From: Lachnospiraceae bacterium
GTDB lineage: Bacteria > Bacillota > Clostridia > Lachnospirales > Lachnospiraceae
Length of the DNA stretch: 64,000 nt
Direction: 5' to 3'
Assembly (NCBI GenBank): GCA_011959105.1
Contig: BLLU01000264.1
Coordinates: forward strand, 16,566-80,565
Below are positions 9,150 through 18,614 of the stretch, piece after piece. Numbering within the stretch: the first letter of the stretch is position 1; each line of letters opens with the position of its first letter. Both the position numbers and the translations under genes were made by a program. Under the pieces are notes generated by a model that worked only from the letters and a program-made list of their open reading frames with translations, searched no databases and had not been told where the DNA came from.

Positions 9150-9947
9150 ATGAAAAAACAAGAGGAAACGGAGTCCATAACTCTGATAAAAAATATTCCA
9201 TATTGTGAAAGTATCCGGGGGGAGAACCCCGCATTGGATGCATGGCTTCCGGTAAAGCCGGGGAAAATATTGCCGGCCTGTCTGCTGCTGCACGGAGGAG
9301 GATGGACCACGGGGGACAAAGGGGACGAGCGGGAAAGGAACATGGCAAAAAAGCTGTGCAAAATGGGGTATGCGGCCTTTTCGGCCAATTACCATATGGC
9401 ATTGTATGAGGAGGGGCCTTATCGGGGCAGAAGGCTGCAAAGTGCCTGGCCAAAATGCATTGAAGACTGTATGGAAGCCGTGTCTTTTATCAGAAGGAAC
9501 GCAAATCAATTCTCCATAGATCCGGAAAAAATTGCCGTAATCGGAAGCTCCGCCGGAGGACATCTGGCACTCTGGCTTGCCACGGAAAAATCCTGCGGGA
9601 TTTCCTGTGCCATTGCGCTTTACCCGGTGCCGGATATTCTGAAATGGGGAGGAGAGCTGTTGATGCCGGCACCTTTTGAAGAATCCCGGGAGGAATGGAG
9701 GAAAGCATCTCCGGCGCAGCGGCTGGAGCGCCGCCCCAGTCCGATTCTGTTGATCCACGGCGACCGGGATGAGACGGTGGATTTCAGGCTTTCTGTTGAT
9801 TTTTATAATAAACTGCTGGAAAAGGAGTATGAGGCGGAAATGATCATTGTGGAGGGGGGACGGCATTCTTTCGATTTTTCGGCGCTGTCGGAGAAACAAT
9901 TTCAAAGCACGGCCCGTTTTTTGGAGACACATTTTGGGAAGGAGTAA
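9150..9947 (+). CDS. Alpha/beta-hydrolase (esterase/lipase, BD-FAE-like)
   Basis: 265 residues from the ATG at 9150, which has an AAAGGGAG site; an in-frame TTG at 9081 is too far from any such site. The oxyanion motif HGGGW is at 48-52, nucleophile elbow GSSAG at 132-136 (Ser134), acid D207 in HGDRDETVD and histidine H239 in GGRHSFDF, giving a full triad. No signal peptide. It is the first gene of the importer operon, 6 bp before the permease gene. A deacylating role on imported acylated glycans would fit, but substrate assignment is inference. Confidence 0.82.
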   Translation: MKKQEETESITLIKNIPYCESIRGENPALDAWLPVKPGKILPACLLLHGGGWTTGDKGDERERNMAKKLCKMGYAAFSANYHMALYEEGPYRGRRLQSAWPKCIEDCMEAVSFIRRNANQFSIDPEKIAVIGSSAGGHLALWLATEKSCGISCAIALYPVPDILKWGGELLMPAPFEESREEWRKASPAQRLERRPSPILLIHGDRDETVDFRLSVDFYNKLLEKEYEAEMIIVEGGRHSFDFSALSEKQFQSTARFLETHFGKE

Positions 9948-9953
9948 AGGAGC

Positions 9954-10910
9954 ATGAAGAAAAAAGCTAAAATGAGTTTTGAGAGCAGGTTTCGACAGAC
10001 CTGGAAGGACATAAAACGGGACAGGCTGCTGCTTCTGATGTTTTTACCGGGTTTGATTTATTTTTTTGTATTCCGCTATCTGCCAATGGGCGGGCTGATA
10101 ATGGCCTTTCAGGATTTTGATATTTTCAGCGGCTTTTTGGATAGTCCTTTTGTGGGGCTGAAGCATTTCAGGACTTTGTTCAGCACCCCCCAATTTGCCC
10201 GGATTTTTATGAATACAATTCTGATCAGCCTGTATTCCATCCTCTTCAGTTTTCCGTTTCCCATTCTGTTTGCGCTGCTGCTGAATGAGATGAAATGGAC
10301 AAAAATGAAGAAACTGACGCAGACCATCAGTTATCTGCCTCATTTCATATCCGTGGTGGTAGTGGCGGGAATGGTGGTGGATCTGCTGTCTCCGGGACAT
10401 GGTGCGATTGCCCGGCTGATCAGTGTCATAACAGGGAAGGAAGCGCCTTACCTGTTGGCGAATCCTGCCTATTTCAGGACGGTATATATTGTAACGACTA
10501 TCTGGCAGACAATGGGATGGAATGCCATCATCTTTATAGCGGCCTTGACGGGGGTGGACTATGAGCAGTACGAGGCGGCAACGATGGACGGGGCTTCAAG
10601 GCTTCAAAAGATGTGGTATATTACGCTGCCGGCGATCAAGCCCACCATTGTAATCATGCTGATTTTAAGCCTTGGCAAAATCATGGAAACGGGATTTGAC
10701 TTGATCTTCCTTCTGCAAAACAGCCTGAATTTAAGCTCTTCGGAAGTGATTTCTACCTTTGTCTACAAGCGGGGTATTCTGGGAGAACATACGCTGCCGA
10801 ATTACAGCTTTGCCACAGCGGCCAATCTGTTCCAATCCGTTATCAGTATGGTGCTGGTAGTGACATCCAATAAGCTGAGCAAAAAGCTGAGCGAAGTCAG
10901 TCTATGGTAA
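9954..10910 (+). CDS. Carbohydrate ABC transporter permease, LplB/YteP type
   Basis: 318 residues with six predicted membrane helices. The cytoplasmic EAA loop is readable as EQYEAATMDGASRLQKMW followed by ITLPAI, the docking site for the ATPase. The N-terminal stretch (DRLLLLMFLPGLIYFFVFRY) is typical of the LplB/YteP subgroup that imports complex saccharides in Firmicutes. It pairs with the next gene and with the binding lipoprotein. No ATPase gene lies in the operon, which is usual because these importers share an MsmX-like ATPase encoded elsewhere. Confidence 0.92.
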   Translation: MKKKAKMSFESRFRQTWKDIKRDRLLLLMFLPGLIYFFVFRYLPMGGLIMAFQDFDIFSGFLDSPFVGLKHFRTLFSTPQFARIFMNTILISLYSILFSFPFPILFALLLNEMKWTKMKKLTQTISYLPHFISVVVVAGMVVDLLSPGHGAIARLISVITGKEAPYLLANPAYFRTVYIVTTIWQTMGWNAIIFIAALTGVDYEQYEAATMDGASRLQKMWYITLPAIKPTIVIMLILSLGKIMETGFDLIFLLQNSLNLSSSEVISTFVYKRGILGEHTLPNYSFATAANLFQSVISMVLVVTSNKLSKKLSEVSLW

Positions 10911-10922
10911 GGAGGAGTGGGG

Positions 10923-11792
10923 ATGAGAAAGAAGAAAAAAACGGACGCCCTGGATCTTTTGATCCTGCTGATTATGCTGCTGGTAATTGCTGTGATGCTG
11001 TATCCTTTTCTGCTGATTGTAGCTTCTTCCCTGAGCGACCCGGTGCTGGTGATGCAGAATAAGGTGCATATTATACCCAAGGGCATTACCCTGCAGAATT
11101 ACAAGATGATTTTCCAGAAGAGTGATATCTGGACCTCATATTTTAACACCATATTGTATACCGTAGTGGGGACTTTGATCGGGCTGGTTCTCACGGTGCT
11201 GACAGCATATCCTCTCTCCCGGAGCAAATTCACGGGAAAGAACAAATTTTCTATGCTCATCGCGTTTACCATGATATTTACGGGAGGAATTGTACCTAAT
11301 TTTATGGTGGTGCGCACCCTGAACTGGATTGACACCATCTGGGCCGTGACGGTTCCCGGCTGCATGAGCGCATATTATCTCATCGTGACAAGAACATTTT
11401 TTGAGTCCATACCGTCCAGCTTGGAAGAATCTGCCAAAATAGACGGAGCAAATGATTTTCAGATACTGGGAAAGATTATCCTACCGCTGTCCGGGCCGAT
11501 TGTGGCAACGCTGACATTGTTTTATGCAGTCACATATTGGAACAGCTTTTTCGGACCGCTGATTTACTTAAACAGTAAGTCCAAATACCCTTTGCAGATT
11601 ATGCTGCGTTCCATGCTGATTGAGGGTAATATGGCAGATTTTGCAGGACAGGTGGACACCGGAAATCTGATGGTGGCTACCAGCATTAAGTACACTTGTA
11701 TTGTAGTGACGTCTCTGCCGATTATCTGCGTATACCCTTTCCTGCAAAAGTATTTTGTAAAAGGCGTTATGGTGGGGGCAGTAAAAGGATGA
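10923..11792 (+). CDS. Carbohydrate ABC transporter permease, YtcP type
   Basis: 289 residues from ATG 10923, six bases after GGAGGA (10911-10916); a GTG at 10917 is too close to that site. Six membrane helices. The EAA loop reads SLEESAKIDGANDFQILG followed by KIILP. This is the second membrane subunit of the importer and is co-transcribed with the first, which ends 12 bp earlier. The ending KGVMVGAVKG is the characteristic terminus of YtcP/LplC proteins. Confidence 0.92.
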   Translation: MRKKKKTDALDLLILLIMLLVIAVMLYPFLLIVASSLSDPVLVMQNKVHIIPKGITLQNYKMIFQKSDIWTSYFNTILYTVVGTLIGLVLTVLTAYPLSRSKFTGKNKFSMLIAFTMIFTGGIVPNFMVVRTLNWIDTIWAVTVPGCMSAYYLIVTRTFFESIPSSLEESAKIDGANDFQILGKIILPLSGPIVATLTLFYAVTYWNSFFGPLIYLNSKSKYPLQIMLRSMLIEGNMADFAGQVDTGNLMVATSIKYTCIVVTSLPIICVYPFLQKYFVKGVMVGAVKG

Positions 11793-11819
11793 TAACAATA
11801 AAAAAGGGAGGAGAGATTC

Positions 11820-13433
11820 ATGAAAAAGAACAAAATCACGGCTGCGGTTATGGCGGTGGCAATGGCGGCGGTAATGCTGTCCGGATGCGGCGCGGAAACA
11901 GGGGATGTGAAACCGGAAAGCACTGCGCAGACGGCGGAAAATCCGTCAACGGAAACAGAAAACGATAATGCCGGTAATTCCACCATTGTGGACGGGCATA
12001 CCAGAATGAACCAGGAGGTTACATTATCTTATCTCATTTACGAGCATACGGACTGGCCTGTGAAAGATGACACGCCGGTGAGAGACAGGATGTTTGAGGC
12101 CACAAATGTAAGGATTGAAAGCATTGTGGCTCCCGCCACTAATTTTGACGAGAAATTTAACGCCAACATCATGGCCAAAAAACTGCCGGATCTGATGATG
12201 GGAAATAACATCAACACCTTAAATGAATACGGCCAGAAAGGAGTGTTTCTTCCGCTGGAGGATTTGATTGCGGAGTATGCTCCCAACATCAATGCGAGAC
12301 TGGATGAAAGAGCCAGAAAGATGGTTACTGCAAGCGACGGACATATTTATGCACTGCCGCGCTTCGGCCAGGACCGTCTGAGGACGGCATGGCTGATCCG
12401 CAAAGACTGGCTGGATGATCTGGGACTGGAAGTGCCTGCCACCACAGAGGAGTGGATTGAAGTACTGCGGGCGTTTAAAGAGAAAGACCCGGGAAATGCG
12501 GGAGACCGTCTTGTGCCGTTGATGAACCGCTCCGGAAGCAGTGTATTTTTACTCTACAGCGCGCCTACCTTTGGTCTGCATCCTGAAAGTTATACCAAAA
12601 TGGGCGACAGTTATGTGCTGAACGCGTATACGGAAGAATACAGAAACATGGTGGAATGGTATAGAACGCTGTATGAAGAAGGATTGTTCGACAAAGAATT
12701 TGTAACCACCAGCAGCAAACAGTGGGAAGAGGCCATTTCTGCAGGATATGTGGGTGCTTTTGTGGATTTTGCCAATCGTGCCGATACCTTTACCGCTGTT
12801 TTGAGGGAGCAGGATGAAGACGCGGAGTTTGTGGTGGCGCCGCCCCCGGTTGGCCCTACGGGCGTTCAGGGTGTTCCTTCCTACTCGGATATTTTGACTA
12901 CCACCTGTGTTTCCATTTCCAAGGACTGTAAAGATGTGGAAGCGGCTCTGGCATGGCTTGACTATCTGTATTCCGAGGACGGGTCATGGCTGACTTCCGT
13001 AGGCATTGAAGGAGTTACTTATACAGGCGTGGATGAAAACGGCGCCCCCGTATGGACGGAGGAGATCGCGAACAATCCCAACAATATGTCCATCACATCC
13101 AAGTATGGCATTCAGCAGCAGATGTGTCCCAGAGTTTTGACAGAATATGAATTCCAGCTGATCCAGGGACCTCTTACGCTGGCGGGAAAGGAGCTGTGTG
13201 AGCCTTATTATGTGGATCCCTATTTCCCCGTTAAGTATACGGAGGAGGAAGCAGAACAGATGACCAATTACAATTCTGCGGTGACGCCTGTCATCAATCA
13301 GTATACGGACCAGTTTATCTCGGGAGCGCTGCCCATGAGCGAATGGGAGACCTTTCAAAAGGAGTTAAAGACCCTGGGAGCAGAGCAGATGGGCGAAATC
13401 TTTACTGCGGCCCAGAGCAGGATGGGGGAGTAA
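11820..13433 (+). CDS. Extracellular solute-binding lipoprotein of the sugar importer
   Basis: 537 residues. A signal peptide with charged start (MKKNK), hydrophobic core and lipobox MLSGC places the lipidated cysteine at residue 23, tethering the protein outside the cell membrane. A Ser/Thr/Glu-rich linker follows, then a long family-1 type binding domain as in LplA/YtcQ proteins, which are longer than maltose-binding proteins and bind oligosaccharides. Strong GGGAGG site before the ATG. It is the receptor for the two permeases upstream. The GH20 and NagA neighbours suggest a HexNAc-containing ligand. Confidence 0.92.
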   Translation: MKKNKITAAVMAVAMAAVMLSGCGAETGDVKPESTAQTAENPSTETENDNAGNSTIVDGHTRMNQEVTLSYLIYEHTDWPVKDDTPVRDRMFEATNVRIESIVAPATNFDEKFNANIMAKKLPDLMMGNNINTLNEYGQKGVFLPLEDLIAEYAPNINARLDERARKMVTASDGHIYALPRFGQDRLRTAWLIRKDWLDDLGLEVPATTEEWIEVLRAFKEKDPGNAGDRLVPLMNRSGSSVFLLYSAPTFGLHPESYTKMGDSYVLNAYTEEYRNMVEWYRTLYEEGLFDKEFVTTSSKQWEEAISAGYVGAFVDFANRADTFTAVLREQDEDAEFVVAPPPVGPTGVQGVPSYSDILTTTCVSISKDCKDVEAALAWLDYLYSEDGSWLTSVGIEGVTYTGVDENGAPVWTEEIANNPNNMSITSKYGIQQQMCPRVLTEYEFQLIQGPLTLAGKELCEPYYVDPYFPVKYTEEEAEQMTNYNSAVTPVINQYTDQFISGALPMSEWETFQKELKTLGAEQMGEIFTAAQSRMGE

Positions 13434-13448
13434 AAGGAGGAATCATCC

Positions 13449-14201
13449 ATGCAGACCTATTATGACAGCTTATGTGTAAAGACTTATGACAGCAGAGAAG
13501 AAATGGGGGCTGCCGCGGCTAAGGACGCGGCGGCCTGCCTGAAAAAACTTCTGGAGGAAAAGGAGGAGGTGAGCTGCATGTTTGCGGCAGCTCCTTCCCA
13601 GAATGAGTTTCTGGAGGCGCTTCTGAAAGAACCGGGTATAAACTGGCAGAGAGTGCATGCCTTTCACATGGACGAATATTGCGGACTTACACAGGAAAGT
13701 GAAGGAACTTTCAGCCATTTTCTGTGCAGCGCCATATTTCACAAAAAGCCTTTCTGCTCCGTAAATCTGATCAACGGAGAAAAGGATTTTGAACAGGAAT
13801 GTGTACGTTATGAGGCTCTTCTGCAAAAATATCCCGTGGACATCGTCTTTATGGGAATCGGAGAAAACGGACATATAGCGTTTAACGATCCTTCGGTGGC
13901 GGACTTTCAGGACAAGGCAGTGATTAAGAAAGTAGAACTCGATGAAAAATGCCGCAGGCAGCAGGTGAATGACGGATGCTTTCCCTCTCTGGAGCAGGTG
14001 CCTGCATACGCATTGACGGTAACGGTTCCCGGTCTGATGAAAGCAAAATATCATTTCTGCATTGTGCCGGGAAGCCGTAAGGCGGAGGCGGTGAGAGACA
14101 CGCTTACAGGGCCTGTGGCAGAAAGCTGCCCCGCAAGTATTCTGCGCCTGCAGCCCAGGGCCTGTCTGTACTTGGACAGAGAATCCGCTTCCCTGCTTTA
14201 A
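13449..14201 (+). CDS. nagB: Glucosamine-6-phosphate deaminase-like protein (NagB family)
   Basis: 250 residues. Motifs of the NagB/6-phosphogluconolactonase fold include HMDEYCGL (catalytic-type D75-E76) and GIGENGHIAFND (136-147, with H142). The expected reaction is glucosamine-6-phosphate to fructose-6-phosphate plus ammonia in the cytoplasm. The usual sugar-phosphate loop is replaced by FAAAPSQNEF, as in a divergent branch of the family, so the exact substrate may differ. AAAAGGAGG precedes the ATG. With NagA downstream it forms the last two steps of N-acetylglucosamine catabolism. Confidence 0.85.
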   Translation: MQTYYDSLCVKTYDSREEMGAAAAKDAAACLKKLLEEKEEVSCMFAAAPSQNEFLEALLKEPGINWQRVHAFHMDEYCGLTQESEGTFSHFLCSAIFHKKPFCSVNLINGEKDFEQECVRYEALLQKYPVDIVFMGIGENGHIAFNDPSVADFQDKAVIKKVELDEKCRRQQVNDGCFPSLEQVPAYALTVTVPGLMKAKYHFCIVPGSRKAEAVRDTLTGPVAESCPASILRLQPRACLYLDRESASLL

Positions 14202-14225
14202 GGCCGGCCGGTAAAGGAGGATGCT

Positions 14226-15464
14226 ATGCTGTTTGGTACTTCAAAAAAGATAATAACGCCGTCTGCACCGTTACGGCTGGCGGGCTATGCCTCCCGGAAG
14301 GAATGTTTTCAGAAAGTGGAGGAGGATATCTATGTAAGAGTCCATGTACAGCGCACGGCGGAGGCACAGCTTGTCTTCATATATGGGGATTTGCTCTGGT
14401 GGAATACGCAGTTTACGGATATTGCCCGGGTGAGACTGAAAAAGGAACTTGGACTTGACTGGGACAGCCTGTTCTTTGTGGCTTCCCACAATCATTCCGG
14501 GCCGGGAACCGGAAACAGCTTTATTCCCCAGCTGGAGCAGGCAGAAGAGGGTTATAGGGATTCTTTGCTTGAAAAGATTGTGGAGGCGGTAAAGGAAGCC
14601 CTGGAGGATCTGGACGAGGTGACGGTATGGCGTTTTGACGGGAACTCGGAGCTAAATGTTTTTCGTAGGATGAAGTTGGGGAACCGGATTGAGATGCGTC
14701 CCAATTTTCAGACGCCCAGCGATACACATCTGACGATTCTGGGATTCTTAAACGCGGACGGAGATATGAAAGGGCTTGTGGTCCATTATCCCTGCCATGC
14801 CAATCTTTCCGGACAGAATGTCCTGCATCCGGACTATCCCGGGATTGCTCTCGGTTTTTTGGATCAGGCATATCCGGGATCTGTGTCCATGTTCTGGCAG
14901 GGCTGCACGGGGGATCTGAGACCCAGAAATGTATTGGGTAATCATTTCGCGGAAGGGGATTATGAAAAGGCAAAACTTTTTGCCGCGGATTTTGCCGAGG
15001 ACTGCAAAAGGACGCTTTCCCAATCCGGAAGAAAGATTTCCGAAAAATTGTCCGTACATTCCCGGGAACTTCTGCTTCCGCTGGAGAACCGTAAAACCGA
15101 TGAGGAACTGAGAGAATGCCTGACTTCCCATGATGAAATTCAGAGAAACTGGGCCGGGAAGGTATTGGAGAAGGGGAATCCGGCATTTGAAAAGCTGAGA
15201 ATGAAACATGTGAAATACGGAGAGGAACTGGAGGTTTATTTCTTCGGGGCGGAAATGTCACAGGAATATGCCCTCTGGGCAAGGCAGCAGAATCCCGCGG
15301 CAGTCTGCACGGCCTATACGGACGGCATGACAGGCTATATCTGTACCGCCCGGCAGATTTCCGAAGGAGGTTATGAACCGAAAGATTCCGCAAGATACTT
15401 TGCTCTGGGAGGCACTTTCCCCCCGGAGGTTGAGGAGCTGATTAAGGACAAGATGAAGGCTTAA
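14226..15464 (+). CDS. Neutral/alkaline ceramidase N-terminal-domain family hydrolase
   Basis: 412 residues, resembling the N-terminal catalytic region of neutral ceramidases: the start reads ITPSAPLRLAGYASR, the metal-site-like motif SHNHSGPGT is near 82-90, and WQGCTGDLRPR lies in the middle. Ceramidases are zinc amidases that cut N-acyl amide bonds. It is shorter than the eukaryotic and Pseudomonas enzymes (about 650 residues), lacks the C-terminal domain and has no signal peptide, so it works inside the cell. Sitting between NagB-like and NagA genes it may remove acyl or amide groups from an amino sugar. That role is inference. Confidence 0.72.
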   Translation: MLFGTSKKIITPSAPLRLAGYASRKECFQKVEEDIYVRVHVQRTAEAQLVFIYGDLLWWNTQFTDIARVRLKKELGLDWDSLFFVASHNHSGPGTGNSFIPQLEQAEEGYRDSLLEKIVEAVKEALEDLDEVTVWRFDGNSELNVFRRMKLGNRIEMRPNFQTPSDTHLTILGFLNADGDMKGLVVHYPCHANLSGQNVLHPDYPGIALGFLDQAYPGSVSMFWQGCTGDLRPRNVLGNHFAEGDYEKAKLFAADFAEDCKRTLSQSGRKISEKLSVHSRELLLPLENRKTDEELRECLTSHDEIQRNWAGKVLEKGNPAFEKLRMKHVKYGEELEVYFFGAEMSQEYALWARQQNPAAVCTAYTDGMTGYICTARQISEGGYEPKDSARYFALGGTFPPEVEELIKDKMKA

Positions 15465-15481
15465 AAGGTAAGGTGATTGAA

Positions 15482-16243
15482 ATGACAGAAGGAAATGTGA
15501 TGGATATGTATTACCAGGAGGTTCTGGGAATCATCCGGGAAATCCATGAGGAGGAAAAGGATCATATTCTTGCGGCGGCAAGAGCCATTGCCGAACAGGT
15601 TAAAAAGGACAGGCTTGTCTATATCTGGGGGCCAGGAGGACATTCCAATCTGGCTGCAATGGAAATCTTTTTCCGCGCCGGCGGCCTGATGCATGTCAGC
15701 GCCATATTGAATCAGGACACCATGCTGTCTAACGGCGCATTGAAATCCATGCAGGTGGAGCGTCTGCCCGGATATGGCAGAATTGTGGTGAACGATTATG
15801 GCATCGGGAAGGAGGATTTGCTGATCGTGGTCAACGCATACGGGATCAATTCGGCCACCATAGACGCAGCTTTGCAGGCAAAGGAAAACGGTGCTTCCGT
15901 AATCGGCGTCAGTTCGTTTACACATGCGCAGAATTGCCCCTTAGATCATCCGGCAAGACATCCGTCGAAAATGAATCTGCATGAAATTGTGGATTATCCG
16001 GTAGACTGCAAGGTGAAGGTGGGAGACGCCACCATTACCCTGCCCGGATTCGAACAGAAAATCGGAGCCCTGAGCACTTACGCAAACGCATATGTTTTAA
16101 ATTGCATTGTGGTAGAAGCCATAAACAGACTGGTGGAAGAAGGGGTGAATCCTCCTGTATGGCGAAGCGGCAATGCACCGGGAGGAGACGACTGGAATAA
16201 CAGGTTTTTAGGACGTTTCCGAGACAATGTGAGATGTCTGTAA
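15482..16243 (+). CDS. SIS-domain phosphosugar-binding protein (UPF0309-like)
   Basis: 253 residues from ATG 15482 with an AAGGTAAGGTG site before it; an in-frame GTG at 15473 lies inside that site. The single SIS domain shows VYIWGPGGHSNLAAMEIFF (phosphosugar loop) and VIGVSSFTHAQ. The family binds or isomerises phosphorylated sugars and is often found next to nagA, as here, where it ends inside the pre-start region of NagA. Isomerase, deaminase or sensor roles are all possible; no catalytic residue can be assigned from the sequence alone. Confidence 0.82.
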   Translation: MTEGNVMDMYYQEVLGIIREIHEEEKDHILAAARAIAEQVKKDRLVYIWGPGGHSNLAAMEIFFRAGGLMHVSAILNQDTMLSNGALKSMQVERLPGYGRIVVNDYGIGKEDLLIVVNAYGINSATIDAALQAKENGASVIGVSSFTHAQNCPLDHPARHPSKMNLHEIVDYPVDCKVKVGDATITLPGFEQKIGALSTYANAYVLNCIVVEAINRLVEEGVNPPVWRSGNAPGGDDWNNRFLGRFRDNVRCL

Positions 16244-16260
16244 AAAAGGGAGAGGAAGAA

Positions 16261-17451
16261 ATGGAGAGGTATTTATTCCAAAATGCTGAAATTATTTTTC
16301 CCACAGGAATCAGGCCGGGGCAGGTATTGACGGAAAACGGAAAAATCAAGCAGATTTTCGAGAAAAACCAACCGGTGGCCCCGGCCCCTGGTGTCAGAGT
16401 GGTGGACGCGCGGGGAATGTATCTCTCGCCGGGCTTTATCGACATTCATACCCATGGAGGAGGCGGAGCGGATTTTATGGACGGGGATCCGGAAAGCATC
16501 CGCACCGCCTGCAAAATGCATATGGCCCATGGAACCACGGCCATAGTTCCCACCACCATGACAAGTACAAAAGAGTCATTGCTGAATTGCCTGGAGTTGT
16601 TTGAAAAGGTGGAAGCACGGGAAGAGGAACTGCCGGAAATTCTGGGGCTGCATTTGGAAGGGCCTTATTTTTCCTATGGACAGCGGGGGGCACAGAGCCC
16701 GGAAAACTTACGAAACCCGGAGCCTGAAGAATATGTAGAGGCATGTAAAAAATCTTCAAAAATCTGCCGTTGGTCCTTTGCGGTAGAACTTGAAGGGGCG
16801 GAGGATTTTCTGCAGTTTCTCCGGGAAAAGGGGATTGTGGCATCCCTGGCCCATTCCGATGCCGACTGTGAGCAGGTAAAGCGGGCATGTGACCAGGGAT
16901 TGAAAGCGATGACACATTTCTATTCCGGTATGAGCGGCGTTACCAGAAAGAATGCTTACCGGGCTGCGGGAGCCATTGAGGCCGGATATCTTCTGGATCA
17001 ACTGTTTGTGGAGGTAATCGCCGACGGATGTCACCTGCCGGGAGATTTGCTGCAGTTGATTTATAAGATAAAAGGGGCTCACAGAATCTGTCTGGTCACT
17101 GACTCCATGCGCGGCGCGGGAATGCCGGAGGGCGAATATATTTTGGGGGGAAGAGAAGGAGGAATTGCGACCATTGTGGAAGAAGGAGTGGCCAAGCTGC
17201 CGGACCGCAGCGCCTTTGCGGGAAGTGTCGCTACCATGGACCGCCTTGTACGTACCATGCATGAACTGACAACGGCCCCTCTTCATGAAGTCATTCATAT
17301 GGCCTCCCTGACGCCGGCCATGCTCATGGGGATCGACGGGAAAAAAGGTTCCGTAAGTCCCGGAAAAGACGCGGATTTGCTGCTGCTGAACGAAAAACTG
17401 GAAGTAAATCTTGTGATGGTGAGGGGAAGGATTATGTCTTTTCCTGAGTGA
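16261..17451 (+). CDS. nagA: N-acetylglucosamine-6-phosphate deacetylase
   Basis: 396 residues from ATG 16261 (AAAGGGAGAGGAAG upstream); an earlier in-frame ATG overlaps the preceding gene and lacks a site. Amidohydrolase motifs are present in order: HTHGGGG (H63, H65), HLEGPYFS (metal-ligand E133), LAHSDAD (H198), MTHFYSGM (H219) and VTDSMRGAGMPEG (catalytic D281). It removes acetate from GlcNAc-6-P to give glucosamine-6-P for the NagB-like enzyme encoded upstream. It is the last gene of the operon, followed by a terminator. Confidence 0.93.
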   Translation: MERYLFQNAEIIFPTGIRPGQVLTENGKIKQIFEKNQPVAPAPGVRVVDARGMYLSPGFIDIHTHGGGGADFMDGDPESIRTACKMHMAHGTTAIVPTTMTSTKESLLNCLELFEKVEAREEELPEILGLHLEGPYFSYGQRGAQSPENLRNPEPEEYVEACKKSSKICRWSFAVELEGAEDFLQFLREKGIVASLAHSDADCEQVKRACDQGLKAMTHFYSGMSGVTRKNAYRAAGAIEAGYLLDQLFVEVIADGCHLPGDLLQLIYKIKGAHRICLVTDSMRGAGMPEGEYILGGREGGIATIVEEGVAKLPDRSAFAGSVATMDRLVRTMHELTTAPLHEVIHMASLTPAMLMGIDGKKGSVSPGKDADLLLLNEKLEVNLVMVRGRIMSFPE

Positions 17452-17475
17452 ATATTTTTGTATAACCGCAGACAT

Positions 17476-17507
17476 TCCTGCCTTTCTTTATGAAGGGCAG
17501 GATTTTT
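17476..17507 (+). terminator. Intrinsic terminator of the amino-sugar operon
   Basis: 10-bp stem TCCTGCCTTT (17476-17485) / AAGGGCAGGA (17493-17502) with one G-U pair, a 7-nt loop and five T residues directly after. The rest of the gap up to 17725 shows no gene with a ribosome binding site; a purine-rich stretch GAAAAGAGGAA precedes the sigma-factor ATG. Confidence 0.8.
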
Positions 17508-17725
17508 GTCTGCTGCCGTGCAAAAAGGTTCAGGAGGCTGGTGAAAAAACCGATACAGGAATATGTTAAAAATTATTTTTCCTGTCACAGGGAGGAAGAA
17601 ATACTGTCTAATTCAATATACGGAGAAAATTCTGCCAGGGAGTGCCGCAGAATTGGTTGCCGGGGCAGGAGCGTTCTCCATGGGCTCTCTGTATAAAACC
17701 ATTCGCGCTTCAGAAAAGAGGAACC

Positions 17726-18571
17726 ATGAATTCATTCACAAAGGAAGAACTGTTGGATCTGATTACAAAGGCCACCGCAGGAGACAAGCCGTCTCTGGAG
17801 GCGGTGCTGCTCAGTGTGCAGGATCTGGTATTTAACCTGTCCCTTCGCATGTTGGGAACCTTCCCGGATGCGGAAGATGCGTCCCAGGACATTCTTCTGA
17901 AGGTTATGACGCATCTGTCATCTTTTAGGGGGGAGAGTTCCTTTTCCACCTGGGTATTCCGCATCGCAGTGAACCATCTGAAGGACTACAAAAAGCATAT
18001 GTTTGCCCAGTTCCCCTTAAATTTTGAGTTCTATGGGGAAGATATCAAAAATGCCAGGACAGAGGACGTACCGGATCTGACGCAGAATGTGGAGAAGGCG
18101 GTTCTTGCGGAAGAATTGAAGCTGTCCTGTACCAATGTGATGCTGCAGTGCCTGGACCCCGACAGCAGATGCATTTTCATTCTGGGGACCATGTTTCGGC
18201 TGGACAGCCGGATGGCCGGGGAGGTCCTGGGAATCACGCCGGAGGCCTACCGCCAGCGTCTGTCAAGAGTGCGTAATAAGATGGCTGCTTTTCTGACGGA
18301 ATACTGCGGCGAATACGGGAAAGGAAAATGTCACTGCGCGGACAGAGTGAACTATGCGATCCAGAGTCATCGGATCCAGCCCGCACAACTCTACTTTCAG
18401 ACCGCAGTGCCGGCCCGGGTGATGCTTGATGTGAAAGAGGCCATGGAGGAGATTGACGCTCTGTCTCAGGAGTTTTCTTTCTGCAAGACGTATCAGTCCC
18501 CGGAAAATCTGAAAAAATTTATAGAAGATTTTTTACACGGAACTTCTTTTTCTGTTGTTGGGAATAGTTAA
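17726..18571 (+). CDS. ECF-like RNA polymerase sigma factor
   Basis: 281 residues from ATG 17726 with AGAGGA upstream. Sigma region 2 is readable as FPDAEDASQDILLKVMTHL and FRGESSFSTWVFRIAVNHLKDY, and region 4 as LDSRMAGEVLGITPEAYRQR. An extra C-terminal part of about 90 residues with several cysteines (CGEYGKGKCHCADRVN) is longer than in a minimal ECF factor and may have a sensory or self-inhibiting role, as extended ECF groups do. No anti-sigma gene is adjacent. Target promoters are unknown. Confidence 0.87.
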   Translation: MNSFTKEELLDLITKATAGDKPSLEAVLLSVQDLVFNLSLRMLGTFPDAEDASQDILLKVMTHLSSFRGESSFSTWVFRIAVNHLKDYKKHMFAQFPLNFEFYGEDIKNARTEDVPDLTQNVEKAVLAEELKLSCTNVMLQCLDPDSRCIFILGTMFRLDSRMAGEVLGITPEAYRQRLSRVRNKMAAFLTEYCGEYGKGKCHCADRVNYAIQSHRIQPAQLYFQTAVPARVMLDVKEAMEEIDALSQEFSFCKTYQSPENLKKFIEDFLHGTSFSVVGNS

Positions 18572-18614
18572 TGCACGCATCGGAAACCGATGAACATACC
18601 AGAAAGGAACAGAT

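Noticed and set aside
8952..9932. N-terminal extension of the AraC frame
   Set aside because: Antisense to the esterase gene; the AGGAGG site and cupin domain fix the start at 8951.
14521..15393. 290-codon minus-strand frame inside the ceramidase-like gene
   Set aside because: Pro/Ser/Arg-rich antisense translation with no recognisable domain.
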